Below, one piece after another: positions 35,865-45,717 of a stretch of DNA of 64,000 nucleotides; the stretch's first letter is position 1; every line of letters starts with the position of its first letter. The DNA lies in NCBI GenBank assembly GCA_028822445.1, contig JAPKDQ010000006.1, forward strand, positions 1-64,000, written 5' to 3'. The stretch is from Rhodospirillaceae bacterium (GTDB lineage: Bacteria; Pseudomonadota; Alphaproteobacteria; Rhodospirillales; Rhodospirillaceae). Made by a program: the position numbers and the translations under genes. Under the pieces are notes generated by a model. It was not told the DNA's origin, made no database searches, and worked only from the letters and a program-made list of their open reading frames with translations.

Positions 35865-38006
35865 CTACGTATTACCTCCAACGGATACGGGCATCAATTG
35901 TGGAGCTGCGTTCATATTACAAAATGTCCCCAGATCCGTGACAACGCCTGAAGACTTATTACTCATCAAATGTTGCACCGTTCCTTCAAAGTTAGAATTA
36001 ACTTTAACAACGTAGTGGTACATGGAAGAGGTGGGACTTATAGGTGGTGTAGCCTCTGACTCTATTCCACTCAAATAATGTATGAATAATGCATTGCTCA
36101 AAATAACTGGGGAGACGTAAGTCCCTAATTTGTCGCCATTACGGGCGTCGTAAATTCCAAGAGATACGGCCTTAGCGTTCTGTTCCGTATTATGGATCAC
36201 TAGCCTGCTTGGGTAACCATAATCAAGTGTGGACGTGTGCACTCCAAACAAGAGGCCTGGATCAGAAGTCACATCTGTATTGCAGCCGGTCAGATTTGTT
36301 AGAGACCCATCAGATGACCTCCACAATACATGTTGGAACCTTCCATCAAAATTTGGTCTTAATGAGAGGGAATAATAGGCTTGTGGCGTAATAGGGGTGC
36401 TCGCTTCACCCTCAATATCGCTAATACTAAATTGTTTTACGGCATAAGCCGGAATGGTTGGGCTTGTCCAAGTCGTAAGAGGTTCTCCGCCGGCATCAGA
36501 TATAGTCACCTCAACTCTACCGCTTTGCGTCGTTGGATTGAATAATCTAATAAAGGACTGACCTAGAGTTTGGGACGAGCCAAAGACACCTCCCACCCGA
36601 AGGCCGCTTAATGATGGAGGTGAGGTATCGCGTTGATTATCGCTTTCTGGCGTCCAGGTTACCCAAGATGAAAGTATTCCTTGGTTCCAGCTATCAAACC
36701 AAGGCCCTCCAGCTTCATCATCGAGGTCATCACCCCAGGATAGAATGCCGTGAAATACTCTTTGTTCAGTGCTGCTGTAATAGGCCCAGAAAGGGCCGCC
36801 ACTATTTCCGCCAGACGCGTCTATTAGAAAGCCTCTTATGTGAGAGTCCCTATATGCCGTAATAGATGTAGAGGTTTCATCCCCAAAATCGGACCACATA
36901 GCAAGATTGTTAGAAATTCCTAAAACTTTAGCAGGGTAGCCAGTGTTATTTGCACTAGACGTATTCCCATACTCGATCGGTAAAAAGGTATCTGTATAAG
37001 TAAAAGGTGTGCGAAATTGGATCGCCGCTAAATCGTACCGGAAATCTATTATCGGACGAGAATTTGGGCCTGAAATATCAGTCCAGTCTTTAAAACTACG
37101 TATCCACGCAGTGTCAGATTTACCGCCGTAAGGCCTTATTGTAGGCGAAGTTGCATTAATCTGATTTTGGGCTGGATAGAAAATAACTTTAACCGCCCAG
37201 CCACCCCGATCATTGTTGTGTACACAATGGCCAGCCGTTAAAACTACGTACGGACTTACTAGCGTACCAGTACACCTGAAGCTTTCGTCATTTGGATACG
37301 TTGAAACAAGGTAGCCAATAGTGTTGTAAGGAAACGTATCTGGGTTTTTTACCCGTGTGCGGTCTTCCACGCCGACAGTTAGATCACGCTCTCTTGCACG
37401 CCATTTATCGTCCGAAAAGGAACCTCCAAGCTCTTGACTACTAGGGTTCCTCTTCTCTGGGCCCACCTCAGTATCTTCACCGCTACTATCTGGGTATGCG
37501 CGCTCAGCCGGAAATGGCGGTTGTTCGGGTGTTGAAGGTGGAGAGGTGTTAGGATCAGCTAATGATTTTTCTGTATAGATTGGTCTAGGTAAAGGTTCAG
37601 CGGGAACATAATCATGATTGGTGTTGGTCTTCTTAGTAGTCGAATTCTCTCTCTCTCTTCTAAGTGGCAGACCAACATTATTTGTATCAGATAGAAAAGT
37701 GGCTGCCTCTGATTTGGACAGTGCTCTAACAGTAGGCTTAACCAAGTTTATACAGAGCAGACTATCCCCATCATTTTTGTCACCATGCAACTGATACCAC
37801 TCTCTGTACTGACCAGCGATAAACTGTCCAAGATGACGCACATTACTGTTCTTGATTTCTTTATTTATGATGCAGTTGTACGACGATAAGTCCAAGCCAC
37901 CTTTCATTGGCTGACCGTTAGGCTGGTCTGCATCAGCTAAAACTTCTTCGGCGCTACTGGCTAGAAGTAAGCAAAGATATAAGACTGCAGAATATGACTT
38001 AGACAT
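35865..38006 (-). CDS. Secreted trypsin-like serine protease with two C-terminal modules
   Basis: From ATG 38006 the 713-residue precursor has a signal peptide (about residues 1-25, SSAEEVLADA). A Cys-bearing N-terminal segment and a Pro/Thr/Ser-rich charged linker (about 115-215) follow, then a chymotrypsin-fold domain. His260 is in VVLTAGHCV, Asp325 in RYDLAAIQF and Ser402 in SGGNSGGPFW, a complete triad. After about residue 475 come two related modules of roughly 100 residues. Each has a VxxxIxDAxxG/GIYDARNGD-like strand, an IEGEAS/IESEAT motif followed by PI(S/T)P, and an FxGxxQHxx segment. These modules may bind a surface or substrate, which is inference. GC by eye is lower than in neighbouring genes. 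It has no partner gene. Confidence 0.88.
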   Translation of the reverse strand: MSKSYSAVLYLCLLLASSAEEVLADADQPNGQPMKGGLDLSSYNCIINKEIKNSNVRHLGQFIAGQYREWYQLHGDKNDGDSLLCINLVKPTVRALSKSEAATFLSDTNNVGLPLRRERENSTTKKTNTNHDYVPAEPLPRPIYTEKSLADPNTSPPSTPEQPPFPAERAYPDSSGEDTEVGPEKRNPSSQELGGSFSDDKWRARERDLTVGVEDRTRVKNPDTFPYNTIGYLVSTYPNDESFRCTGTLVSPYVVLTAGHCVHNNDRGGWAVKVIFYPAQNQINATSPTIRPYGGKSDTAWIRSFKDWTDISGPNSRPIIDFRYDLAAIQFRTPFTYTDTFLPIEYGNTSSANNTGYPAKVLGISNNLAMWSDFGDETSTSITAYRDSHIRGFLIDASGGNSGGPFWAYYSSTEQRVFHGILSWGDDLDDEAGGPWFDSWNQGILSSWVTWTPESDNQRDTSPPSLSGLRVGGVFGSSQTLGQSFIRLFNPTTQSGRVEVTISDAGGEPLTTWTSPTIPAYAVKQFSISDIEGEASTPITPQAYYSLSLRPNFDGRFQHVLWRSSDGSLTNLTGCNTDVTSDPGLLFGVHTSTLDYGYPSRLVIHNTEQNAKAVSLGIYDARNGDKLGTYVSPVILSNALFIHYLSGIESEATPPISPTSSMYHYVVKVNSNFEGTVQHLMSNKSSGVVTDLGTFCNMNAAPQLMPVSVGGNT

Positions 38007-38435
38007 ATAGCCCAACTTAGTTTTTGATTACGAGGCGAAGCCTCTACGGATTTAATGGTGGTTGCAATGATGATTACGTCTAACTCGTCTCAAACTGGGA
38101 CGCCCTGGCCTGGAATGTTGGTATTTGTTGCTTTCGCTAGAAGTAAGACTACTCATGACCGATCTCAAGTATGTCTAGAACTGTGACATCACGGCGCGCA
38201 TAGCGACACCGGCTGCCTAGGCATTACGTACACTTGGAGCGCCCTATAATTCTTGTAGATTAGGGCTATTCCAGACTGTTAGAGCCTTACTGGGCGCACC
38301 ATCTGTAACAGTCTTGAAATGATTCGCTTTCTAGTAGCTTATGCAGCTTGAAAATTGGCTTAATTGTTCCAAATTTTCTGCGCGGTCCTGATTTGTGGGA
38401 CTGTATTCCAATGCAGGGTTAAGGAGACCAAGTCC
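38007..38435. other. Intergenic region between divergent protease and ABC ATPase genes
   Basis: This 429-base region should contain both divergent promoters. I see no credible gene. The frame of the ATPase stays open to 38364, but the strong AAGGAGA at 38421-38427 points to the ATG at 38436. Confidence 0.5.
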
Positions 38436-39392
38436 ATGGAGACCATGGTAGAGCTCGATAATTTGTCGAAGCACTTCGGGCCGTTCGTCGCGGTTGATGG
38501 CATTAGCTTAAAGGTTAGAAAGGGAGAGGTTCTTGGCTTTCTGGGCCCAAACGGCGCCGGGAAATCAACCACCATGCGCATGGTTGCTGGATTTCTGACG
38601 GCGACAAGCGGAACTGCCAAGGTTTGCGGTCACGATGTCGAAGCGGAGCCGGTTCTGGTCAAATCGTTGATCGGCTATATGGCCGAGGGGTCTCCATCCT
38701 ATGAAGATATGACCGTCCGCGCGTTTTTGAAGTTTATTGCAGAGGTGCGCGGGTTGTCTGGTCGGCCTGCAGCTGTTCGCATCGAAGAAGTTGTCTCAAA
38801 AATAAAACTGGAAGCGGTGATAGATCGCTCCATAGAGGTGCTATCCAAGGGCTACAAGCGCCGGGTTGGCATGGCACAAGCGATCTTGCACGACCCACCG
38901 GTTCTCATTCTTGATGAGCCGACCGACGGGCTAGACCCCAATCAGAAGCATCACGTGCGGACATTGATTGAAGAGATGGCTTCTGAGAAGGCTATCATCG
39001 TCTCAACCCATATTCTTGAGGAGGTTGAAGCAGTCTGCACTCGCGCAGTTGTTATTGGGAATGGTAAACTCTTGGCGGATGGAACATCAGAAGACCTTCT
39101 CTCCATTTTACCAGAGCACGATGCAATTCATGTCGTCGTTAAACCTGTCACAGTTGATTTGGCGGTGAGTAAGCTGCAAACAGTACCTGGAGTAAGTCGG
39201 GTGACGCTTACGCAGCGAGCAGACGGTGCCTCTCAGATTGCATGTATGCCGAGGGAGGGCGCTGAGATCATCGACGGAATAAATAGTGTTTTGCGAGACG
39301 ACGGGATTTCTTATTCTGAGGTGTACAAACACCGCGGGGATCTCGATGCCGTCTTTAGAAAGATAACTGGGGGAGGATCCAACAATGCGTAA
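38436..39392 (+). CDS. ABC-2 exporter ATP-binding protein (GldA-like)
   Basis: The 318-residue ATPase has Walker A GPNGAGKST at residues 37-45, a degenerate signature LSKGYKRR in place of LSGGQ, and Walker B VLILDEPTDGLDP with the H-loop STHILEEVE. The C-terminal extension of about 90 residues is typical of the DrrA/NatA/GldA group. AAGGAGA lies 8 bases before the ATG. It overlaps the permease by 8 bases. With the GldF- and GldG-like genes downstream it forms a complete cassette. In Bacteroidetes the Gld genes support gliding. In proteobacteria the cassette is widespread without a defined substrate. Confidence 0.93.
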   Translation: METMVELDNLSKHFGPFVAVDGISLKVRKGEVLGFLGPNGAGKSTTMRMVAGFLTATSGTAKVCGHDVEAEPVLVKSLIGYMAEGSPSYEDMTVRAFLKFIAEVRGLSGRPAAVRIEEVVSKIKLEAVIDRSIEVLSKGYKRRVGMAQAILHDPPVLILDEPTDGLDPNQKHHVRTLIEEMASEKAIIVSTHILEEVEAVCTRAVVIGNGKLLADGTSEDLLSILPEHDAIHVVVKPVTVDLAVSKLQTVPGVSRVTLTQRADGASQIACMPREGAEIIDGINSVLRDDGISYSEVYKHRGDLDAVFRKITGGGSNNA

Positions 39393-40119
39393 TATTTGGA
39401 TTATCGCCAAGCGGGAGCTGCATGGGTATTTCACGACACCCATGGCTTTCATCTTTATTGCGATATTCGTGGCCTTAACGGGCGCGTTTACATTTTACAT
39501 TGGCCGGTTTTTTGATCGTGGTCAGGCGAGTCTAGAGACGTTTTTTAGTTTTCATCCTTGGCTATACCTTCTCTTAGTTCCAGCGGTAGCTATGCGGCTT
39601 TGGTCAGAGGAACGGAAGAGCGGAACGATCGAACAGCTACTGACACTCCCCATAACGACGGCGGACGCGGTGCTTGGTAAATTTGCAGCGGCTTGGCTGT
39701 TCTGTGGCATTGCTTTGGTATCTACCGTTCCAATTTGGATTACTGTTTCGTACCTCGGAGATCCAGACCACGGTGTTATCACGTTAAGTTACGTTGGCAG
39801 TTTCCTTATGGCAGGTGCGTTTCTCTCGATCGGGTCTTGCATGTCTGCGCTTACCCGCAATCAGATTATAGCGTTCATCGCCTCGGCTGCTGTTTGCTTT
39901 GTCTTCACCATGAGTGGACTGGATTTGGTGCTCAATTTCTTTAGAGGGTGGGCACCTACTTTCTTAGTGGATGTGATCGCGGCATCGAGTTTTCTGGTGC
40001 GTTTTGAATCTGTGACCCGGGGCGTGATGGAGTTTAGAGATATCGTCTTTTTCGTTTCAATGATGGCCTTCTGGCTATTCGCCACGTCGGTCGCTGTAGA
40101 CGCGAAGAAAGCGGCATAA
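39385..40119 (+). CDS. ABC-2 type permease (GldF-like)
   Basis: The 244-residue protein has about six membrane segments. It begins with a short cytoplasmic RNIWIIAKRELHGYFTTPMA, typical of ABC-2 permeases, followed by FIFIAIFVALTGAFTFYIGR. The conserved MRLWSEERKSGTIEQLLTLP lies between segments two and three. It would form the membrane channel driven by the upstream ATPase. It overlaps that gene by 8 bases and is followed after 13 bases by the GldG-like gene. Confidence 0.92.
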   Translation: MRNIWIIAKRELHGYFTTPMAFIFIAIFVALTGAFTFYIGRFFDRGQASLETFFSFHPWLYLLLVPAVAMRLWSEERKSGTIEQLLTLPITTADAVLGKFAAAWLFCGIALVSTVPIWITVSYLGDPDHGVITLSYVGSFLMAGAFLSIGSCMSALTRNQIIAFIASAAVCFVFTMSGLDLVLNFFRGWAPTFLVDVIAASSFLVRFESVTRGVMEFRDIVFFVSMMAFWLFATSVAVDAKKAA

Positions 40120-40132
40120 GGAAAGATTAAAT

Positions 40133-42034
40133 ATGACTAATATCGATAAAGGCCGGCTTGCCTTACTGGGTATCGTTGTTGCGGCAATCTTGTTTCTTGC
40201 CGTGAATACAATTTCGCAAACACTATTCAGCGCGGCACGCGTGGACGTGACCGAAGGGCAGGTCTTTACGCTTACAAAAGAAACGATTCCGGTTTTCCAA
40301 GATATCAGGGAGCCGGTTGTTGTACGAATCTATTTCTCACAGGCTCTATCTGAAGCAAGCCCGCGTCATGGTGTGTACTTCCAACGCGTAAGGGACCTAT
40401 TGAGCCAGTACTCTGCTCTTTCTTCTGGCATGCTGCAGGTTCAATATTTTGACCCTGAGCCCTTCTCTGATGTGGAAGACCGTGCAGTTGGTTTCGGGCT
40501 TCAAGCTGTACCGCTTGGAGATCTTGGTGAGGTTGGGTACTTCGGATTGGCAGCTACGAACTCCACGGATGATCAGGAGGTTATCGCGTTTTTCAATCTC
40601 GAGCGTGAAGCCTTCATAGAATACGATCTGACGAAGTTGGTTTATACGCTTTCTAATCCCCAGCAACCAAAGATAGGATTGATTACTTCCTTGCCCGTTG
40701 ATGGAGGGATGACCCCTGGTATGGGTGGTATGGGAGGGAGTCCAACACCGCCGTGGCAGATTATGGATCAGATGCGAGATTTCTTCGATGTTGAACGCTT
40801 GGATATGGCCTTAGAAGAAATCGCGGAAGACATTGACGTTCTGGTTCTAGCTCAGCCCGATGGTTTGACTGAGATTGGTGCGTACACCATTGATCAATGG
40901 GTTCTATCTGGCGGTAAGGCTATTGTATTCGCTGATCCAAACCTTGAGTCGGGTGCAGCCCCGCAGGGGGGCATGCCTGGGCCGAGTGATCTAGCTAACA
41001 CCAAGGCTCTTCTAGGTGCCTGGGGACTCACTTTGGAGGATGACGTTATCGCTGCAGATATGCAGGCGGCTGTCCGGGTTAATACCTCAGCAGGAGGCCG
41101 GCCGGTAATCTCCGATTATCCGGCGTGGATGAACCTCCAGTCCTCAGCTCTCAATAAGGATGATGCGATTACTGGAGATTTAAAAAACGTAACGATTGCG
41201 ACTGCGGGTGTGCTTACGCAGACAGAGGCCTCTACGCTTGATATCAGGCCACTGATTCAAACCAGCACGGATTCGATGAAGATCGCGTCTGAAAAGTTGA
41301 TCGGACTCCCCGACGTCGTCGGTTTATTCCGTGAATTTGAGCCATCAGGGGAGCGCTTACTCTTAGGTGTCAGAGTTTCGGGTCTTGCTAAAACTGCATT
41401 TCCAGATGGAGCTCCGGAAGGGTTGCCTGCGAAAGACGGTCAGGACCGAGTACATATAGACGAGGCTGCGACGCCCATCCAAGTTATTGTTGTTTCCGAT
41501 GCTGACATGCTCGCTGATCGTTTTTGGGTGCAGGAAAGTAATTTCTTTGGGCAGAGAATGGTCGTTCCTACGGCTGACAATGCGGCATTTCTAATTAATG
41601 CGCTTGAGAATTTAACGGGTACGCCAGCTCTATCTGCTTTGCGTGGAAGGGGTCAGGTCAGTCGCCCGTTTACGGTAGTTGAAGATCTTAGGCGTGATGC
41701 AGAGCAACAATTCCGCGCTAAAGAAACGGAACTATTGGGACGCCTAGAAACTCTTCAGGGAGATATTAGCGCGATCCAGGTTAATCAAGTAGGCGAAGGT
41801 GAAGGCCTCATCGGTGAAGATGATCAACGTGCTATCACGAACTATAGATCCAAGTTGCTATCAACCCGCAAAGAGTTGAGAGAAGTTCAACGGAGCTTGC
41901 GAGAGAATATTGATCAACTCGAAGGTATACTTAAGTTTGTTAATATAGCGGGCATTCCTATAGCGTTTGGTGGTGTCATGATCTGTCTTGGTGTCTGGCG
42001 TCGTCGGCGGACACCCACCAAAGTTTCAGTTTGA
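40133..42034 (+). CDS. GldG-like ABC transporter auxiliary protein
   Basis: The 633-residue protein has an N-terminal membrane anchor (LALLGIVVAAILFLAVNTIS, about residues 8-27), a large extracytoplasmic region, and a C-terminal membrane segment (VNIAGIPIAFGGVMICLGVW) before a basic tail. The soluble part includes VDVTEGQVFTLTKET, a VRIYFSQAL segment, a Gly/Met-rich loop, and IDQWVLSGGKAIVFADP, all features of the GldG family. A coiled-coil (about 525-600) precedes the last membrane segment. It probably assists substrate handling at the outer face of the permease. Confidence 0.88.
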   Translation: MTNIDKGRLALLGIVVAAILFLAVNTISQTLFSAARVDVTEGQVFTLTKETIPVFQDIREPVVVRIYFSQALSEASPRHGVYFQRVRDLLSQYSALSSGMLQVQYFDPEPFSDVEDRAVGFGLQAVPLGDLGEVGYFGLAATNSTDDQEVIAFFNLEREAFIEYDLTKLVYTLSNPQQPKIGLITSLPVDGGMTPGMGGMGGSPTPPWQIMDQMRDFFDVERLDMALEEIAEDIDVLVLAQPDGLTEIGAYTIDQWVLSGGKAIVFADPNLESGAAPQGGMPGPSDLANTKALLGAWGLTLEDDVIAADMQAAVRVNTSAGGRPVISDYPAWMNLQSSALNKDDAITGDLKNVTIATAGVLTQTEASTLDIRPLIQTSTDSMKIASEKLIGLPDVVGLFREFEPSGERLLLGVRVSGLAKTAFPDGAPEGLPAKDGQDRVHIDEAATPIQVIVVSDADMLADRFWVQESNFFGQRMVVPTADNAAFLINALENLTGTPALSALRGRGQVSRPFTVVEDLRRDAEQQFRAKETELLGRLETLQGDISAIQVNQVGEGEGLIGEDDQRAITNYRSKLLSTRKELREVQRSLRENIDQLEGILKFVNIAGIPIAFGGVMICLGVWRRRRTPTKVSV

Positions 42035-42047
42035 TAGGCGTGAAGAG

Positions 42048-43106
42048 ATGAAAAAGAAAAACTTCGGTGCTTTGTGTGGTGTAACTGCTGCCTCGGTCTT
42101 GGTGGCGGGCTGGGTGGTGGCAAACCGTCCGGCAACAGAGTCCTCGGATTACGACGGTACGGTGTTGTTCCCGAGTTTACTCGAAGACGTCGATGCTTTG
42201 GATACGATCGCAGTTCGTACTAAGGACGGTATAGCGACGCTAAAATCAACAGAGTCTGGTTGGGTCTTTGTTGAGCGTGACAACTACCCCGTCCAAAGCA
42301 ACAAGATTGGGGAACTCGTCGTTAAACTCACTCGGTTAACGAAAGTGGAACCCAAAACGAGCTTGAAAGACCGTTACGACCGGCTAGATTTGCTTGACCC
42401 TGAAGATAAAGAGGACACCCGGGCCAAGGAAGTCACTCTAACGGACGTTGATGGCGAAGAGCTGGCACGTCTGTTGGTTGGGAAACGAAAGTTTACATTG
42501 GGGACCTCAGAGGGCGGAACTTACGTCTTGTTGCCTGATGGACCTCAGGCCTGGCTAGTTACGGGTGAGTTGAACCCGGGTGCTCGGGCACGGGATTGGC
42601 TTGTTCGAGAGATCATAAACATTAAAGCTGATGATATTCGCCGGATAGAGATAATTCATCCGGACGGTGAAGTGCTTGCAGCTAGCAAAAATACGCCTGA
42701 CCAATTGAATTACACTGTCGAGGAAATTCCAGCGGGTATGGAGCTTCGTCGGGATAGCATCGCCGACGATATGGGGCGTGTTCTTTCAAACTTACTTTTG
42801 GATGACGTGAAGAAAGCAGGCGCTGTTGAGTTCTCCTCGGCTACAACCATCAAAGCAACATTCGAAGGTTTTGACGGGTTCACTGTGGTGGTTGAGCTAA
42901 TCGAAGACGAAGAGGAAAACTGGCTCCGATTTAAGGGAATAGCGCCTTCTGACAACTCTGGCAGTGATACGAGTTCATGGGATGAAACGATCGCTAGCTT
43001 GAATGAAACAACAGCTGGATGGGTGTATCAGCTGCCGGGCTATGAAGTTTCCGCGATCAAGAAGCGTATGGCTGAGATGGTGCGTAAACCAGATGAAGGT
43101 GCATAA
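42048..43106 (+). CDS. DUF4340 domain protein
   Basis: From ATG 42048 the 352-residue product has one N-terminal membrane anchor (about residues 5-24) and an extracytoplasmic region. Typical DUF4340 features include LDTIAVRTKDGIATLKSTES, GWVFVERDNYPVQSNKIGEL, RLLVGKRKF, and TYVLLPDGPQAWLVTGELNP. DUF4340 genes commonly follow GldG-like genes, so it is probably a fourth component of the exporter. Its function is not established. An upstream in-frame extension into the GldG coding end was rejected for lack of a ribosome-binding site. The next gene, recG, converges on it. Confidence 0.88.
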   Translation: MKKKNFGALCGVTAASVLVAGWVVANRPATESSDYDGTVLFPSLLEDVDALDTIAVRTKDGIATLKSTESGWVFVERDNYPVQSNKIGELVVKLTRLTKVEPKTSLKDRYDRLDLLDPEDKEDTRAKEVTLTDVDGEELARLLVGKRKFTLGTSEGGTYVLLPDGPQAWLVTGELNPGARARDWLVREIINIKADDIRRIEIIHPDGEVLAASKNTPDQLNYTVEEIPAGMELRRDSIADDMGRVLSNLLLDDVKKAGAVEFSSATTIKATFEGFDGFTVVVELIEDEEENWLRFKGIAPSDNSGSDTSSWDETIASLNETTAGWVYQLPGYEVSAIKKRMAEMVRKPDEGA

Positions 43107-43194
43107 AATTTTCACTCTAATGTAAGGATTTTTATGGCCTACGCAGGCTATGTTCTTGCATCACTTGGATGCGGTGTGGACTACACAGTCAGTT

Positions 43195-45303
43195 TCAGCC
43201 AGACCGCAGGGTTTGAATGGCGGCGTCTTGTTCGAATAAATAGAGCAGGGTGCGCAGAGCTTCGCCACGATCGGATTTGAGGTCAGGGTCGCGGTCTAGG
43301 ATCAACTTAGTATCGTCTCGCGCCATAATCAGAAGGTTGGCATGAATGGAGAGATCCGCGAGCCTAAACTCTGGTAATCCACTTTGCCGAGTTCCCAAGA
43401 CCTCGCCACCGCCGCGCAGCTTAAGGTCTTCTTCCGCAATCAGAAAGCCATCCTCGGTATCTCGCAAGATGTTTAGCCTAGCAGTCGCGGTCTCCGTGAG
43501 TGGTGCTTGATAAAGGAGCAGGCATGTTGAAGGCTTATCGCCACGACCGATGCGGCCGCGGAGCTGATGCAGTTGGGCTAAACCAAAGCGTTCGGCGTGT
43601 TCGACGATCATTACAGTAGCCTCTGGCACATCGACACCTACTTCGATAACCGTAGTTGCTACTAAGACTTTTGGACCGTTTGCGCGGTGATTATTCGAGA
43701 AAGCCGACATGGCGGCATCTTTTTCAGGTCCTTTCATACGTCCGTGAACAAGTGCAACGACATTTTCTCCGAGGATATGGGAGAGGTGTTTGTGTCTCTC
43801 CTCTGCCGCGGCAAGGTCAGAGGTTTCTGATTCTTCGACTAGCGGACATACCCAATAGACCTTTGCGCCAGACTTTATAGCTCTTTGGACCGCAGAAATG
43901 GTTTCGACTAGACGCTCCAGATTTACTAAGCGGGTGTCGATGGGTTTTCGCCCAGGCGGTTTCTCATCAAGTCGAGATACGTCCATATCTCCATAGGCTG
44001 TCAGTGTAAGCGTGCGGGGTATTGGTGTGGCTGTCATCACCAGCATATCTACTCCACGCCCCTTATTAGCCAGCTCTAGGCGTTGATGGACGCCGAACCT
44101 GTGCTGTTCGTCCACGACGGCAACCTTCAAATCTCGAAATGCAACGTCCTTTTGGAAGAGGGCGTGGGTTCCGACTAAGATCGATGTTCCACCGTTTCCG
44201 ACTTGCTCGAGCACTGCATCCCTGGACTTTCCCTTAACCCGACTGCTCAAAAAGGCGATTGATACGCCACAGGCCTCGCATAGGGGTTGAAGGGTTGCCA
44301 GGTGTTGTTGGGCGAGCAACTCGGTTGGAACCATGAGCGCGGCTTGGCCACCTGATTCTACAGCGGAGAGCATGCTCATGAGCGCTACAACGGTCTTTCC
44401 ACTGCCGACGTCGCCTTGAAGGAGCCTGAGCATGCGGGTGTTGTCTGTAAGATCTTGGTCGATTTCTCCCAATGTTCTCTTTTGGGCACCCGTTAGTTTG
44501 AACGGCAAGGCTGCAAGGACCTTAGATCGCAAATTACCTGTGCCCTTTATGGATCGGCCTGAAAGTCGTTTTGCCTTCATGCGGACAATGGCTAGGGCCA
44601 GTTGATTGGAAAGCAATTCGTCATAGGACAAGCGATTCCGAACTGAGGTGGATAAGTCTAGATCCAATAGGGAGCCCGGTTGATGCGCGGCTATAAGAGC
44701 GTCTTTCCATCTGGGCCAGCCGTCTCGCTTAATCTGTGCGTCATCGAGCCATTCTGGAAGTTCAGGTAGCTTATCCAACGCGCCACAAATACCTTTTGCC
44801 AACGTTTTGGGTGAGAGACCAGCTGTGAGGGGATAGATAGGCTCAACCCTCTGGATGGTCCCTTTTTGCTCTTCTGTGACGATGTGGTCCGGGTGCGCCA
44901 TCTGCATTTGGCCATCGTAGATCTCAATCTTACCACTAATGACCCGGATCTTGCCGACGGGGAGGACCTGATTGAGATAATCTTTCTGCGCGTGAAAGAA
45001 TGTCAGCGTGACCCTGCCCGTATCATCGCCACAGGTTATTTTGTAGGGCAGGCGGGAGGAGCGGTTTGGCGGTGGAATATGGGCCAGAACCTCAACAGTA
45101 AGGGTACAAATGCGTCCGGTTGGGGCATCGACAACCTTTGGCGCGAACCGGCGATCAATAACACCGTTTGGTAGATGCCAAATTAGATCAATCAGTCGGC
45201 TTCCACTCAGTCTCTCAAGAAGTTTAGCAAAGCGCGGCCCAATGCCGGAAAGAGTATCCGCGACGGTAAAAAGAGGGTTGAGTATGGTGGGACGAAGGGC
45301 CAT
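43195..45303 (-). CDS. recG: ATP-dependent DNA helicase RecG
   Basis: RecG is a superfamily 2 helicase that regresses stalled replication forks and processes recombination intermediates. The 702-residue product has the N-terminal wedge domain (OB fold, about 50-160), Walker A LLQGDVGSGKTVVALM, DEQH box VAVVDEQHRFGVHQR, TATPIPRT, and the C-terminal QLRGRIGRGDKPSTC followed by DLKLRGGGEVLGTRQSGLP. Length matches the family. It is transcribed divergently from sdhE-mfd, the usual alphaproteobacterial arrangement. Confidence 0.97.
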   Translation of the reverse strand: MALRPTILNPLFTVADTLSGIGPRFAKLLERLSGSRLIDLIWHLPNGVIDRRFAPKVVDAPTGRICTLTVEVLAHIPPPNRSSRLPYKITCGDDTGRVTLTFFHAQKDYLNQVLPVGKIRVISGKIEIYDGQMQMAHPDHIVTEEQKGTIQRVEPIYPLTAGLSPKTLAKGICGALDKLPELPEWLDDAQIKRDGWPRWKDALIAAHQPGSLLDLDLSTSVRNRLSYDELLSNQLALAIVRMKAKRLSGRSIKGTGNLRSKVLAALPFKLTGAQKRTLGEIDQDLTDNTRMLRLLQGDVGSGKTVVALMSMLSAVESGGQAALMVPTELLAQQHLATLQPLCEACGVSIAFLSSRVKGKSRDAVLEQVGNGGTSILVGTHALFQKDVAFRDLKVAVVDEQHRFGVHQRLELANKGRGVDMLVMTATPIPRTLTLTAYGDMDVSRLDEKPPGRKPIDTRLVNLERLVETISAVQRAIKSGAKVYWVCPLVEESETSDLAAAEERHKHLSHILGENVVALVHGRMKGPEKDAAMSAFSNNHRANGPKVLVATTVIEVGVDVPEATVMIVEHAERFGLAQLHQLRGRIGRGDKPSTCLLLYQAPLTETATARLNILRDTEDGFLIAEEDLKLRGGGEVLGTRQSGLPEFRLADLSIHANLLIMARDDTKLILDRDPDLKSDRGEALRTLLYLFEQDAAIQTLRSG

Positions 45304-45446
45304 GGCGGCAGTATCAATATCTCGGAATGGGTCAATTGCGAAGCGGCTCTTACACCGTTATACCCTGTTTTATACCGGCAGCATCGGGAAAGACGTTCCT
45401 TTTTTGCGTGAGCCGGAGTTCTTGATTCTGGATTGTGCATTCTGGT

Positions 45447-45713
45447 ATGGACCGAGAGATACAGCGCAAGCGGATAACATACCGGGCGACGCACCGAGGA
45501 GCGAAGGAGGCCGATGTCGTTATTGGCGGTTTCGTTACGGAAAATATTGAGAGCTTAAGCAACGCTCAGCTCGATACCCTTGAGGTTTTTCTGAATTGCT
45601 CAGACCCTGATATTTCGGACTGGTTGCGAGGAGTTCCACCGCTACCTGTAGGGCCCCATCTAGAAATTCTAGAGCTTCTACTGACGTATCAACAACGCCT
45701 CTTAACGAATTGA
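45447..45713 (+). CDS. sdhE: SdhE-type succinate dehydrogenase FAD-assembly factor
   Basis: SdhE (formerly DUF339/YgfY) promotes covalent flavinylation of SdhA. The 88-residue product carries the conserved Arg-Gly-x-x-Glu motif in RATHRGAKEADVVIGGF and the later WLRG (DISDWLRGVPPLP). Both are features of the family's four-to-five-helix bundle. ATG 45447 is preferred, with an in-frame ATG 12 bases upstream as the alternative. The position between recG and mfd is typical for alphaproteobacterial sdhE. It ends 4 bases before mfd. Confidence 0.92.
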   Translation: MDREIQRKRITYRATHRGAKEADVVIGGFVTENIESLSNAQLDTLEVFLNCSDPDISDWLRGVPPLPVGPHLEILELLLTYQQRLLTN

Positions 45714-45717
45714 ATTT

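Noticed and set aside
41988-42047. Upstream extension of the DUF4340 gene overlapping the GldG-like gene end
   Set aside because: The ATG at 42048 directly precedes the lysine-rich N-terminus and membrane anchor; the extension has no supporting site.
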